This document shows, one piece after another, positions 18,825 to 26,921 of a stretch of DNA of 64,000 nucleotides; positions within the stretch are counted from its first letter, which is position 1; each line of letters opens with the position of its first letter. The DNA lies in the NCBI GenBank assembly GCA_014872785.1, contig WKFJ01000024.1, positions 44,861 to 108,860 of the forward strand. The letters are read 5' to 3'. The notes below the pieces were generated by a model. That model searched no databases and had not been told where the DNA came from. It saw nothing but the letters and a program-made list of their open reading frames with translations. Both the position numbers and the translations under genes were made by a program. The DNA is from Alteromonadaceae bacterium (GTDB lineage Bacteria > Pseudomonadota > Gammaproteobacteria > Enterobacterales > Alteromonadaceae).

Positions 18825-18826
18825 TT

Positions 18827-20593
18827 TTATTTTGCACCTGCTCTTGATAGGGCGACGAGCTCTTGTTTTTCTTCAAGCGTCAAAGTGGCCACTTGTGATT
18901 TTGCCAAAAGCGTGTCCATTCTGGACTTAATGTGACTATTTATAAGGGTAGCGAAGCAGGCTCTGTATTCTTTTACACGATCTTTTTCGGGCATTTCTTC
19001 CACCAATAATTTGGAGAGGTGGCGGAAATTTGGATGTTCTCGAAAACGCTCCACAATTTGTGAGCCATGAGCATCGGGTGTATTAACACTTTCGCGCCAT
19101 AGATCGACAAGCAAGTCGCTGCCGGGTTCCGAGAGTTGAGCGATGGCAGTGTCAGTGATTTCTAGGCATTCTGATGCGATAGAAGGTTGCGCAAGTAATA
19201 ACCTGATCATCATTCTAATCGGCGATTGTTTTACCGTCGCGGGTGTTTTGTATTCGACAAACTTAGTTTTTTGCGCGTTATTGGCCGCTTCAATATCTTG
19301 CTGCGAACGCACTTGATCCTGTTCACCGGTAAACCTTGCGAGTTGTTGCAGGAGCATCTTCTTGGTTTGCTCTCCAGGTACTTTTTCTAAAAGTGGCAAG
19401 GCCGCAGCTTTTAGCGCGGCTTTTTCTTCAAGGGAACCGGCGCGGTATTGCTCCACTAAGTTGTCAAAGAAGAACTGTGATAGCGGTTTAGCCTGTGTCA
19501 GGCGTGACTCAAATTCTTCTTTGCCAATCTGACGAACTAACGTGTCGGGATCTTCTCCATCCGGTAGAAACAAGAACTTGATTTGGCAACCATCTTTTAA
19601 ATGTGGCAGCGCATTTTCAAGTGCCCGCCAAGCTGCTTCTCGACCTGCGCGATCCCCATCGTAGCAACAGACAATTTCTTTCGTATTGCGAAAAAGTTGT
19701 TGCACATGTTCTGGCGTGGTAGCCGTTCCCAAGGATGCGACCGCGTAATCTATACCAAACTGTGCTAGTGATACTACGTCCATATAGCCTTCCACGATGA
19801 TTACTTTCTCAAGCTTTCGATGATTCTGTTTGGCTTGATATAGACCGTATAGTTCAGAACCTTTGTGGAAAATACGAGTTTCTGGTGAGTTTAAGTACTT
19901 CGGACCATCGCCCGCCATAATACGGCCACCAAAGCCAATGACTCTGCCTCGCTTATCCCTGATAGGAAACATGATGCGTTCGCGGAAAAAGTCGTACTGT
20001 CGGCCATTGTCATTTTGATTGACGAGCTTAAGCGCCAGCAGTTGCTGCTTAGCGCCAGTGGACTTCCCAAACTGACTTAACACTGCGTCCCATTCTGGTG
20101 GCGCATATCCAATACCAAAGGCCTTGACCACTTCGCCAGTAAGACCTCTATTTTTCAGATACTCAATCGCTTCAGAACCTTTGCTGTGGTGCTTTAATTG
20201 ATGTGAGAAAAAGCGGGTGACGTTCTCCATCAGAGAATAATCGTCTTCCAATTGGGCTTTATTGGGAGCGGGTCGGCTCGGTCTACTACCTTCTTCCCTT
20301 GGCACTTCTAGCTTGTAAAAATTAGCGAGCTCTTCTATTGCCTCTGGGAACTCAAGTCGCTCGTACTCCATTAAAAAAGAGATAGCGTTGCCATGAGCTC
20401 CACAACCAAAGCAGTGATAAAACTGTTTGTCTGGGGCAACTGAGAAAGAAGGGGTTTTTTCGTTATGGAAAGGGCAACAGGCTTGGTAATTCCTGCCGGC
20501 TTTCTTCAGTGGCACGTAGCTATCGATAAGCTCTACTATGTCAGCTCTAGCCAACAAATCATCAATAAACGAACGCGGAATTCGACCCTTCAT
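18827..20593 (-). CDS. dnaG: DNA primase DnaG
   Basis: Replicative primase, 588 residues, synthesising RNA primers at the replication fork. It has an N-terminal CHC2 zinc-binding domain (YQACCPFHNEKTPSFSV with HCFGCGAHG, residues about 36-70), the TOPRIM catalytic core (IIVEGYMDVVSLAQFGID near 265, then CYDGDRAGREAAWRALE with the acidic triad near 305-315), and a C-terminal helical domain that should bind the DnaB helicase. Length is close to E. coli DnaG (581). It follows rpsU and yqeY in the macromolecular synthesis operon, with a hairpin in the preceding 97-bp gap that could tune its expression. Confidence 0.96.
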   Translation of the reverse strand: MKGRIPRSFIDDLLARADIVELIDSYVPLKKAGRNYQACCPFHNEKTPSFSVAPDKQFYHCFGCGAHGNAISFLMEYERLEFPEAIEELANFYKLEVPREEGSRPSRPAPNKAQLEDDYSLMENVTRFFSHQLKHHSKGSEAIEYLKNRGLTGEVVKAFGIGYAPPEWDAVLSQFGKSTGAKQQLLALKLVNQNDNGRQYDFFRERIMFPIRDKRGRVIGFGGRIMAGDGPKYLNSPETRIFHKGSELYGLYQAKQNHRKLEKVIIVEGYMDVVSLAQFGIDYAVASLGTATTPEHVQQLFRNTKEIVCCYDGDRAGREAAWRALENALPHLKDGCQIKFLFLPDGEDPDTLVRQIGKEEFESRLTQAKPLSQFFFDNLVEQYRAGSLEEKAALKAAALPLLEKVPGEQTKKMLLQQLARFTGEQDQVRSQQDIEAANNAQKTKFVEYKTPATVKQSPIRMMIRLLLAQPSIASECLEITDTAIAQLSEPGSDLLVDLWRESVNTPDAHGSQIVERFREHPNFRHLSKLLVEEMPEKDRVKEYRACFATLINSHIKSRMDTLLAKSQVATLTLEEKQELVALSRAGAK

Positions 20594-20626
20594 ATACCAC
20601 TGAGATTTTTAATAGACAATAAAACA

Positions 20627-20659
20627 ACAAGCCGTACCTTGTGCTAGGGTACGGCTTGT
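20627..20659 (-). terminator. Attenuator-like hairpin between yqeY and dnaG
   Basis: On the minus strand ACAAGCCGTACC and GGTACGGCTTGT form a perfect 12-bp stem with a 9-base loop, followed by TGTTTTATTG. The T tract is interrupted, so this is probably a partial terminator. E. coli has an internal terminator between rpsU and dnaG, which this resembles in position. Confidence 0.65.
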
Positions 20660-20690
20660 GTCAAGTCTAATTGCTGTTGGAAGTAAGTTA

Positions 20691-21137
20691 TTAGGCTGTA
20701 AGCTTCTGCTTGATCACTTTACTGACATTACCCATGTCAGCTTTGCCTTGAACTTTGGGCTTTAACCAACCCATTACTTTACCCATGTCTTGCATGCCTG
20801 CGGCACCAGTGGCGGCCATAGCCTCGTCGATAAGTGTAGCGAGCTCTGTTTCAGTTAGCGGTTGAGGTAAAAATGATGTCAGTACCTCAATTTCACTTTT
20901 TTCTTGCTCTGCTAGGTCTTGGCGGTCGGCGTCTTCAAATTGTTGAGCGGCGTCTTTACGCTGCTTAACCATTTTGGTAATCACTGCGAGAACGTCTGTG
21001 TCGTTTAGCTCGACCTGACCATCGATTTCTTTTTGCTTAATGTCAGCTAACGCCATTCTGATTGTGCCTAAACGAAGTTTGTCTTTGGCACGCATTGCGT
21101 CTTTTTGTGCTTCTTTAAGTTGCTCTTTTAGCGACAT
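20691..21137 (-). CDS. yqeY: GatB/YqeY domain protein
   Basis: A 148-residue protein made entirely of a GatB/YqeY domain: the N-terminal helical part (LKEQLKEAQKDAMRAKDKLRLG) and the C-terminal small helical domain (TGAAGMQDMGKVMGWLKPKV, then GKADMGNVSKVIKQKL). The domain is related to the tail of the amidotransferase GatB, where it contacts tRNA; free-standing YqeY has no firmly known role. It sits between rpsU and dnaG, the common arrangement in gammaproteobacteria, 36 bp after rpsU, so it is co-transcribed with both. Confidence 0.93.
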   Translation of the reverse strand: MSLKEQLKEAQKDAMRAKDKLRLGTIRMALADIKQKEIDGQVELNDTDVLAVITKMVKQRKDAAQQFEDADRQDLAEQEKSEIEVLTSFLPQPLTETELATLIDEAMAATGAAGMQDMGKVMGWLKPKVQGKADMGNVSKVIKQKLTA

Positions 21138-21173
21138 GGTTTAGCAATAATCCTGCTGAAATAGCGAGTCGAA

Positions 21174-21389
21174 TTAGTAAAGTTTAATTCTGCGAGAATT
21201 TTCGCGAGCAACTTTTTTCATATGACGCTTTTTAGCAGCTGCTTTTTTGCGCTTGCGTTCCCAAGTTGGCTTTTCGAAGAACTCTCTACGACGAACTTCT
21301 GAAAGTACACCAGCTTTTTCACATGAACGCTTAAAACGACGCAACGCTACGTCAAAAGGCTCGTTTTCTCTAACTTTAACGATTGGCAT
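21174..21389 (-). CDS. rpsU: 30S ribosomal protein S21
   Basis: The 71-residue small-subunit protein S21: [20 protein letters not shown] at the N-terminus, a central helix with [17 protein letters not shown], and a basic tail ending RRIKLY. This matches E. coli S21 in length and nearly throughout. S21 helps the 30S subunit select the start of messages. It is the first gene of the macromolecular synthesis operon and is divergent from tsaD, as in E. coli. Confidence 0.98.
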   Translation of the reverse strand: MPIVKVRENEPFDVALRRFKRSCEKAGVLSEVRRREFFEKPTWERKRKKAAAKKRHMKKVARENSRRIKLY

Positions 21390-21618
21390 TAAAATCTCAC
21401 CTCAAATCAAATTCTTATAGTCTGCCAGTTCAAAAAATAGACGGCACGGTTAAAAATGGTGCGCAATTCTAATCATATATATTGCCAATGTAAAGGGAAG
21501 GTTGCTTAATAATTGAAGGGGAATCATTAATATTGTATGAAATTTATCGAGTGTAGTGCTTAATGCTAAACACCAAATTAAGGTAAACTAAAGCAATCTT
21601 TAATATAAGTTGTTGTTT

Positions 21619-22647
21619 ATGCTAGTACTCGGAATTGAAACGTCCTGTGATGAGACAGGGATTGCCCTTTATCACAGCCTTGAGGGATTGGTGTCTCACA
21701 CGCTATACAGTCAAGTTAAGTTACATGCAGATTATGGCGGTGTCGTACCTGAGTTGGCCTCACGTGACCATATTCGAAAAATTATTCCTCTTATCGAAGA
21801 AACAATGCGCAAAGCTGATGTGAAATCCGAAGATATTGATGGCATCGCTTATACGCGTGGTCCGGGATTGATAGGGGCTTTATTGGTAGGGTCTTCAGTC
21901 GGCCGCAGTCTAGGGTACGCGTGGAACAAGCCGACAATTGGTGTTCATCACATGGAAGGTCACTTGCTTGCCCCACTGTTGGACAATGACCATATCGATT
22001 TCCCCTTTGTTGCGCTTCTTGTTTCAGGTGGACATTCAATGTTGGTGAATGTCACCGCGATTGGAGAATACGAAGTGCTCGGGGAGTCATTGGATGACGC
22101 TGCGGGAGAAGCGTTTGATAAAACCGCAAAACTCTTGGGTTTAGATTACCCTGGTGGCCCGATGCTCGCACGATTGGCCGAAAAAGGAACTTCCGGACGA
22201 TTCAAGTTTCCTCGACCAATGACTGACAGGCCTGGGCTTGAGTTCAGTTTCAGCGGTTTAAAAACTTTTGCTGCAAATACGATCAACAACCTCAAAAAAG
22301 AAGGTAAATTATCACAGCAAGATAAGGCCGATATCGCATTAGCGTTTCAAGAAGCCGTTGTGGACACACTTATCATCAAATGCAGAAGGGCATTGGAACA
22401 ATGTGGGGTCAAGCAACTTGTAATTGCTGGGGGCGTCAGTGCCAATAAAATGCTGCGTGAAAAAGTATCTGAATTGATGACCAACATGAATGGAAAAATC
22501 CTCTATCCTAGCCTCGAATTTTGCACTGATAATGGCGCTATGATTGCCTATGCAGGTGCGCAGCGCTTGTTAGCAGGACAAACCGACGAATGCAGCGAAC
22601 AGGTGTTACCGCGCTGGCCACTCTCTGATTTGACGCCTTTGAGATAA
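21619..22647 (+). CDS. tsaD: tRNA threonylcarbamoyladenosine synthase catalytic subunit TsaD
   Basis: A 342-residue ASKHA-fold enzyme that transfers the threonylcarbamoyl group to A37 of ANN-decoding tRNAs, working with TsaB, TsaC and TsaE. Visible are the N-terminal [15 protein letters not shown], the metal-binding HHMEGH near residues 110-115, the SGGHSMLV phosphate loop, and [10 protein letters not shown] and [12 protein letters not shown] in the C-terminal lobe. The start at ATG 21619 is chosen over two upstream in-frame TTG codons because it aligns with E. coli TsaD, whose N-terminus is MRVLGIETS. Divergent from rpsU, as in enterobacteria. Essential housekeeping gene. Confidence 0.96.
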   Translation: MLVLGIETSCDETGIALYHSLEGLVSHTLYSQVKLHADYGGVVPELASRDHIRKIIPLIEETMRKADVKSEDIDGIAYTRGPGLIGALLVGSSVGRSLGYAWNKPTIGVHHMEGHLLAPLLDNDHIDFPFVALLVSGGHSMLVNVTAIGEYEVLGESLDDAAGEAFDKTAKLLGLDYPGGPMLARLAEKGTSGRFKFPRPMTDRPGLEFSFSGLKTFAANTINNLKKEGKLSQQDKADIALAFQEAVVDTLIIKCRRALEQCGVKQLVIAGGVSANKMLREKVSELMTNMNGKILYPSLEFCTDNGAMIAYAGAQRLLAGQTDECSEQVLPRWPLSDLTPLR

Positions 22648-22652
22648 ATGTG

Positions 22653-22937
22653 ATGTTAAAGAGTTTCTTGGCTGGTCTACTCAATATTGATGATGAAGAC
22701 GACGGTTATGAAACACTTGTGTCCCTTATGAGAGCTGCGCAAGAAGCGCCGCCTCTCGCTGAAAGATTGGCTGAACTGTTATCGCTAGTGCCTTCTGAGA
22801 GAAACCAGCGTCTCGATATCTGGATAGCACAGGCGAGCGCAAGCGATGCGCCAATGGATTTTGTTGCCGCTTTGAGATTGCTAAAAGAAAACGAAGTTGC
22901 GCTTAAAGCCAGAGAGATGCTGCAAGAAGAGGTGTAG
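22653..22937 (+). CDS. Small acidic hypothetical protein
   Basis: A 94-residue helical, acidic protein (NIDDEDDGYETLVSLM near the N-terminus; Leu/Ala/Glu-rich thereafter). It starts 5 bases after the tsaD stop codon at ATG 22653 (a GTG one codon earlier is also possible), so it is likely translationally coupled to tsaD. There is no signal peptide or membrane segment. Base composition and codon use match the neighbours. It ends 5 bp from the convergent plsY stop. The family is not recognised and no function is proposed. Confidence 0.65.
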   Translation: MLKSFLAGLLNIDDEDDGYETLVSLMRAAQEAPPLAERLAELLSLVPSERNQRLDIWIAQASASDAPMDFVAALRLLKENEVALKAREMLQEEV

Positions 22938-22942
22938 CACCT

Positions 22943-23521
22943 TTACATTCGCTTTTCAGTTCCTTTCACCAATCGGGATATGTTGCCACGATGCCGCCAT
23001 ATAATCAGGCACGCTAAACCAGTAGTCGCTATAACATACTTAGGCGCTAACCATAATGAGACTAGCGGAGCACATATCAATGCTGTCAGTGCTGCCATTG
23101 AAGAGACCCTAAATATTAGAAATACTGCCAGCCATATCGCGAAACAACACAATGCAAGGGAAGGCTCCAGCGCAATCAATGCGCCCAAAGCTGTTGCTAC
23201 ACCTTTGCCGCCTCTGAACTCGAAGTAAAGAGGGAATACGTGCCCAAGGCATACCGAAACGGCACTAAGACTGACAGTCACTAACGAATATTCGTAATAT
23301 ATAGCAACAAAGACTGGGACAAAGCCTTTTGCCACATCAATAACCAGAGTCAACAAAGCAGGTAATTTACCGTGTAGGCGCAATACGTTAGTTGCGCCAG
23401 CATTGTTGGAACCAAAATTTCTAGGGTCAAGAGAGCTTAGCAAACGACTGATCAATATGGCACTAGAAAACGAGCCTACTAAATAAGCTGCGATTACCAC
23501 CAATAAATCTTGAGCCAGCAT
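22943..23521 (-). CDS. plsY: Glycerol-3-phosphate acyltransferase PlsY
   Basis: A 192-residue inner-membrane protein with five or so membrane helices that acylates sn-glycerol-3-phosphate using acyl-phosphate, the first committed step of phospholipid synthesis. The three PlsY motifs are visible: GSFSSAILISRL near residue 16, the glycine-rich GSNNAGATNVLR near 38-49, and FRGGKGVATALG near 103. The gene is divergent from folB, with uppP further on; plsY-folB-uppP is also the E. coli order. Confidence 0.95.
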   Translation of the reverse strand: MLAQDLLVVIAAYLVGSFSSAILISRLLSSLDPRNFGSNNAGATNVLRLHGKLPALLTLVIDVAKGFVPVFVAIYYEYSLVTVSLSAVSVCLGHVFPLYFEFRGGKGVATALGALIALEPSLALCCFAIWLAVFLIFRVSSMAALTALICAPLVSLWLAPKYVIATTGLACLIIWRHRGNISRLVKGTEKRM

Positions 23522-23599
23522 TCTCTTTTATCCCAAAAACAAAACCAGTACACTCTGGCATGCACAATGTATCCTATACGCACGCAATAACTAGTCGGA

Positions 23600-23608
23600 T
23601 GTTATAAT
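23600..23608 (+). promoter_or_regulatory. Extended -10 promoter element next to folB
   Basis: TGTTATAAT is an exact extended -10 element (TGnTATAAT) ending only two bases before the TTG start codon of folB at 23611. A transcript from it would begin at or just after the start codon, so either the message is leaderless or another promoter upstream is used. Confidence 0.45.
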
Positions 23609-23610
23609 AA

Positions 23611-23997
23611 TTGGTAGATAAAATTATCATAGAAGGCCTCGAACTCAATACCGTCATAGGTGTATATGACTGGGAAAGGGTTGACCCTCAGAGGGTGTTT
23701 GTAGATCTTGAGTTGGATTATTCGCTAGAAAAAGCCGGGGTTTCCGATCAGGTTGCAGATACTATCGATTACGCGGCGATTGCCCAACTCGTTGACGAAA
23801 CGGCCAAAGAGCTCAAGCCTGAGTTAGTTGAGTCACTCGCTCATCACACTTGTCTGCGTATTCTAAAAAGCTACCCAGTTGATGCTGTCAGTATCAAGAT
23901 AACTAAACCTGACATTTTGGATAGAGCAAAAAATGTAGGTGTGCAGGTACGCCGCACCAGGCTATGGTTTGAGGAACTGCATCTTGGTAAGCAGTGA
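23611..23997 (+). CDS. folB: Dihydroneopterin aldolase FolB
   Basis: A 128-residue enzyme of folate synthesis that converts 7,8-dihydroneopterin to 6-hydroxymethyl-7,8-dihydropterin and glycolaldehyde. It has the family start IIIEGLELNTVIGVYDWER, the conserved Glu of the active site near residue 22-24, DTIDYAAIAQLV near 52, LVESLAHHTC near 73, and the Lys-containing VSIKITKP near 98. The start is TTG; no ATG or GTG lies in frame before the conserved region, so the rare codon is required. It overlaps folK by 14 bp, and the two catalyse consecutive steps. Confidence 0.92.
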   Translation: MVDKIIIEGLELNTVIGVYDWERVDPQRVFVDLELDYSLEKAGVSDQVADTIDYAAIAQLVDETAKELKPELVESLAHHTCLRILKSYPVDAVSIKITKPDILDRAKNVGVQVRRTRLWFEELHLGKQ

Positions 23998-24496
23998 AAG
24001 TGCAGCCATTGTTTATATTGGCGTAGGAAGCAATACTGACCGAGTTTGCAACGTGAAATCTGGTATTCGGGCATTACGCGAGAATTTTGCATCTATAAGA
24101 TACAGTCAGATTTATGAAAGTGCGTCGGTAGGTTTTGTTGGACGAGATTTTTATAATTTTGTGGTCGAAGCGCAAACTCATTTTTCACTTGGAGAGGCGA
24201 TAGCTGCACTGAAAAACATTGAGTTAGCGCATGGTCGTTTACCCGACGAACAAAGGTTCGCCCCTAAACGTCTTGATTTGGATTTATTATTGTACAATGA
24301 CGTGGTGTGCGAGAGTCCAATACCCATTCCTCGGCCAGAAATAACCTACAATGCATTCGTGTTAAAACCCCTTGCTGAATTGGCGGGAGAACGGATGCAT
24401 TTACCGACGAGAAAAACCTATAATGAGCTTTGGCAACAATATGATAAGTCCAAACAACCCCTGTCTTTGGTCGACCCAGAAGGAATATTGATATGA
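23984..24496 (+). CDS. folK: 6-hydroxymethyl-7,8-dihydropterin pyrophosphokinase FolK
   Basis: A 170-residue kinase that transfers pyrophosphate from ATP to hydroxymethyl-dihydropterin, the step after FolB. It contains YIGVGSNTDRVCN at the N-terminus, the loop ESASVGFVGRDFYNFVVE, and the signature FAPKRLDLDLLLYND with the metal-binding Asp pair near residue 100, then IPRPEITYNAFVLKPLAEL. The start at TTG 23984 is preferred: GAGG lies about 9 bases before it and the length then fits the family (about 160). A longer reading from GTG 23939 would run deep into folB. It overlaps uppP by 4 bp (ATGA). Confidence 0.9.
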   Translation: MVSSESAAIVYIGVGSNTDRVCNVKSGIRALRENFASIRYSQIYESASVGFVGRDFYNFVVEAQTHFSLGEAIAALKNIELAHGRLPDEQRFAPKRLDLDLLLYNDVVCESPIPIPRPEITYNAFVLKPLAELAGERMHLPTRKTYNELWQQYDKSKQPLSLVDPEGILI

Positions 24497-25290
24497 CCAT
24501 TTTTGAAATCATCGTATTGGCCATCATTCAAGGCATCACAGAGTTTTTACCTATCTCAAGTTCTGCACACTTACTATTACCAGCTGAACTGTTAGGCTGG
24601 AAAGCACAGGGCTTGAGTTTCGACGTGGCGGTTCACGTTGGCAGTTTGCTTGCCGTGATCTTGTATTTTCGCAAAGACATTGTTGATTTATTTTTGGGCT
24701 GGACTCGCTCCTTCACTGGCACGACTTCTCAAGAAAGTAGTCTTGCTTGGAACATTATTATCGCCACCATTCCTGCCATCATTGTTGGACTGGCGGCAAA
24801 GTCTTTTATTGACCAGTATGCACGCTCCGTCGAGGTAATGGCGACTACAACCGTTGCTTTTGGTTTGTTGCTCTGGTGGGCGGATCACAGAGCGAAACAA
24901 ATCAATGGGCTACAAGTGATGGGGTGGAAGCAAGCCCTTATCATTGGTGTAGCTCAAATCGCTGCGTTGATCCCGGGTACATCACGCTCTGGGGTCACCA
25001 TGACCGCTGGGTTAATGTTAGGTTTTGACAGAGAAAGTGCGGCACGTTTTTCGTTTTTGTTGTCTATCCCTACGATTCTGGGTGCCGGCACCTTAGTAAC
25101 ATTAGACTTACTTGCCTCTGACGAGGCCGTGGTTTGGTTAGATCTGGCACTAGGTGCAGTATTATCTTTTGTCAGTGCTTATCTTTGCATCGTGCTATTT
25201 TTAAAGTGGATATCGCGCATAGGCATGTTGCCATTTGTTATTTACCGTTTGGCCCTCGGTGCTATTCTGTTTGCAATTATACTGCTTTAA
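24493..25290 (+). CDS. uppP: Undecaprenyl-diphosphatase UppP (BacA)
   Basis: A 265-residue polytopic inner-membrane phosphatase that recycles undecaprenyl diphosphate to the monophosphate carrier of peptidoglycan and O-antigen synthesis; overexpression gives bacitracin resistance. Both family motifs are present: GITEFLPISSSAHLLLP near residue 15-31 (with the conserved Glu and Ser residues) and PGTSRSGVTMTAGLMLG near 160-176 with the catalytic-region Arg. About eight membrane helices. The start overlaps the folK stop (ATGA), so the two are translationally coupled. Confidence 0.95.
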   Translation: MTIFEIIVLAIIQGITEFLPISSSAHLLLPAELLGWKAQGLSFDVAVHVGSLLAVILYFRKDIVDLFLGWTRSFTGTTSQESSLAWNIIIATIPAIIVGLAAKSFIDQYARSVEVMATTTVAFGLLLWWADHRAKQINGLQVMGWKQALIIGVAQIAALIPGTSRSGVTMTAGLMLGFDRESAARFSFLLSIPTILGAGTLVTLDLLASDEAVVWLDLALGAVLSFVSAYLCIVLFLKWISRIGMLPFVIYRLALGAILFAIILL

Positions 25291-25314
25291 ATTCTAATGG
25301 AGTGAGACGACATT

Positions 25315-25680
25315 ATGTCAGAGACTATTTTTACCAAGATTATTGCCAAAGAAATTCCGGCTGAGATTTTGTACGAAGATGAACAAGCGCTCGCGTTTAA
25401 AGATATCAATCCTCAGGCACCTATTCATTTTTTGGTTATCCCGAAAAAGCCTATTGCGACTATTTTGGATATGACACAGGACGATAAAGAACTCGTTGGT
25501 CATATGCATTTTGTTGCTTGTGAGATAGCTAGAGAACAAGGCTTTGATGCAGATGGGTTTCGGACAGTAATGAATTGTAAAGAATACGGCGGTCAAACCG
25601 TGTACCACATTCATTTGCATGTACTTGCAGGTAAACCCCTTGGATGGCCGCCTTATCAAGAAAGACTCAAAGTTGAATGA
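25315..25680 (+). CDS. hinT: HIT-family purine nucleoside phosphoramidase (HinT-like)
   Basis: A 121-residue HIT-domain protein, the size of E. coli HinT (119). It has the N-terminal TIFTKIIAKEIPAEILYEDE, the central AFKDINPQAPIHFLVIPKK, and the catalytic histidine triad YHIHLHVLAG near residue 103-112. Such enzymes hydrolyse the P-N bond of AMP-linked amines. Preceded 24 bp earlier by uppP and followed by a strong two-way terminator, so it is the last gene of this run. Confidence 0.93.
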   Translation: MSETIFTKIIAKEIPAEILYEDEQALAFKDINPQAPIHFLVIPKKPIATILDMTQDDKELVGHMHFVACEIAREQGFDADGFRTVMNCKEYGGQTVYHIHLHVLAGKPLGWPPYQERLKVE

Positions 25681-25681
25681 T

Positions 25682-25708
25682 AAAAAAGGGCGTTAGTGCC
25701 CTTTTTTT
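25682..25708. terminator. Bidirectional terminator between hinT and the MBL hydrolase gene
   Basis: AAAAAAGGGC pairs with GCCCTTTTTT across a 6-base loop, with T runs readable on both strands. It lies between two convergent genes. Confidence 0.88.
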
Positions 25709-25712
25709 AGGT

Positions 25713-26471
25713 TCAATTCTCGGTGTTAAAGCCAAGACTTCTAACTAATTTATTTTTTACTGATCGCCAGTGAGTCATGGGTTTATTTGGTGCGTTGGCA
25801 AGTAGATAGTCAAAATCTGCATCGGTCAATTGAACTTCGCCACCGTGAGCGAGTAAAGTGCGCTCGACGGCTAGGGCTCTGAATTTCTCGATGGATTGCT
25901 TGTAGCGGTTGGGATAAAAAACAGGATAGGGCGGTATAAACTTGCCTTTTACAGACACCATCAAATCCGCTACATAAGCATAGCTAGTCGCTTCGTGATA
26001 AAGGGTTAGGTCTCTGTCGGTGTGGCCTTGCGTGAACAGTACCTGCCAATCCTCAAATCCGGGAATAACTTCTCCGTCGTTGAGTTTGTGATCAGCTTTT
26101 AACTTGGGTGAATACCATATTAGCTTACGGGGCTTTTTCATTCTTCCAGCGACCCAGCTTGCCAACATGATGTCGGTCAAATGCATTAATTTCCCATCAA
26201 TACCCTTGTACCAATGACCGGGCACATTTGCGGTTATCACTTTACAACCCGTAATCTCTCTTAGTTTGTGGGCAGCACCAGCATGATCAGGGTGCATGTG
26301 AGTAACCATAGTCACTTTCAAGTCCGCAAACGGTCGACCTAGCTGAGTTTCAATGTACTTTTTAACGGTACTGACGTCGGCTCGGGAACAGCCGTCCAAC
26401 AACATTAGCTTATCGGGGTATTCAACCAAGTAGATCGCCTGAATATAACCAGGAATTTTGTGTAACTTCAT
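25713..26471 (-). CDS. Metallo-beta-lactamase-fold hydrolase
   Basis: A 252-residue cytosolic protein of the MBL fold. The metal motif THMHPDHAGAAH (HxHxDH, near residue 57-68) is intact, followed by the downstream His in FTQGHTDRDLTLYHE near 137 and the Asp in YVADLMVS near 155. The substrate cannot be inferred; related enzymes include glyoxalase II-like and quorum-lactone hydrolases. There is no signal peptide. Monocistronic, convergent with hinT. The 450-bp region beyond its start up to the HDOD gene holds a hairpin but no gene. Confidence 0.85.
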   Translation of the reverse strand: MKLHKIPGYIQAIYLVEYPDKLMLLDGCSRADVSTVKKYIETQLGRPFADLKVTMVTHMHPDHAGAAHKLREITGCKVITANVPGHWYKGIDGKLMHLTDIMLASWVAGRMKKPRKLIWYSPKLKADHKLNDGEVIPGFEDWQVLFTQGHTDRDLTLYHEATSYAYVADLMVSVKGKFIPPYPVFYPNRYKQSIEKFRALAVERTLLAHGGEVQLTDADFDYLLANAPNKPMTHWRSVKNKLVRSLGFNTEN

Positions 26472-26921
26472 TAAATGTACGGGTCGTCAATTTCACTTGA
26501 AAAAATTAAGTCTATCACTTTCGCTATTAATTTAAACGCTTGTTTGAAATTGCCGTGTTCAATGGCTGTTGTCTCGACTAATAATGAAGGGGCTTTATCA
26601 CCTTCAGTTTTAAATGATCGAAATCAAAAACTATGCATAAATCAACGAAAGTAGTATTGAATAATCAATGATTTAGCGCTTAACTTAAAACTAGGGAACA
26701 GAACCCTGCATTTTTCTCTGAAGCTTGGCTGGCAAACCCGTTAAGGACAAAAATGCGACCTTCATATTATGATTAATAAAAAATTTGCCAGAACTGCGAT
26801 ATTGTCTGGTTAATTTGCCATAATAAATTAAACTGACATACGCAATGAGCGCATGCATCTCTGTTTGTTTAGGAAGACTTTCACAAGCAAACGTAATTGG
26901 AACACAGCATAAGGTTGGAAT
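26472..26921. other. 450-bp intergenic region with a small hairpin cluster upstream of the HDOD gene
   Basis: I find no credible gene here. AGGG (26693-26696) pairs with CCCT (26704-26707), immediately followed by GCATTTTT (26708-26715), which pairs with AAAAATGC (26749-26756) around a 33-base loop containing GGCAAACCC. The hairpins lie about 165-230 bases before the HDOD start and could belong to a long 5' leader. The rest is AT-rich. Confidence 0.3.

Noticed and set aside
26690..26760. Possible c-di-GMP-I riboswitch upstream of the HDOD gene
   Set aside because: Only the short GGCAAACC part resembles the motif; the second conserved loop and the tetraloop-receptor arrangement are not found.
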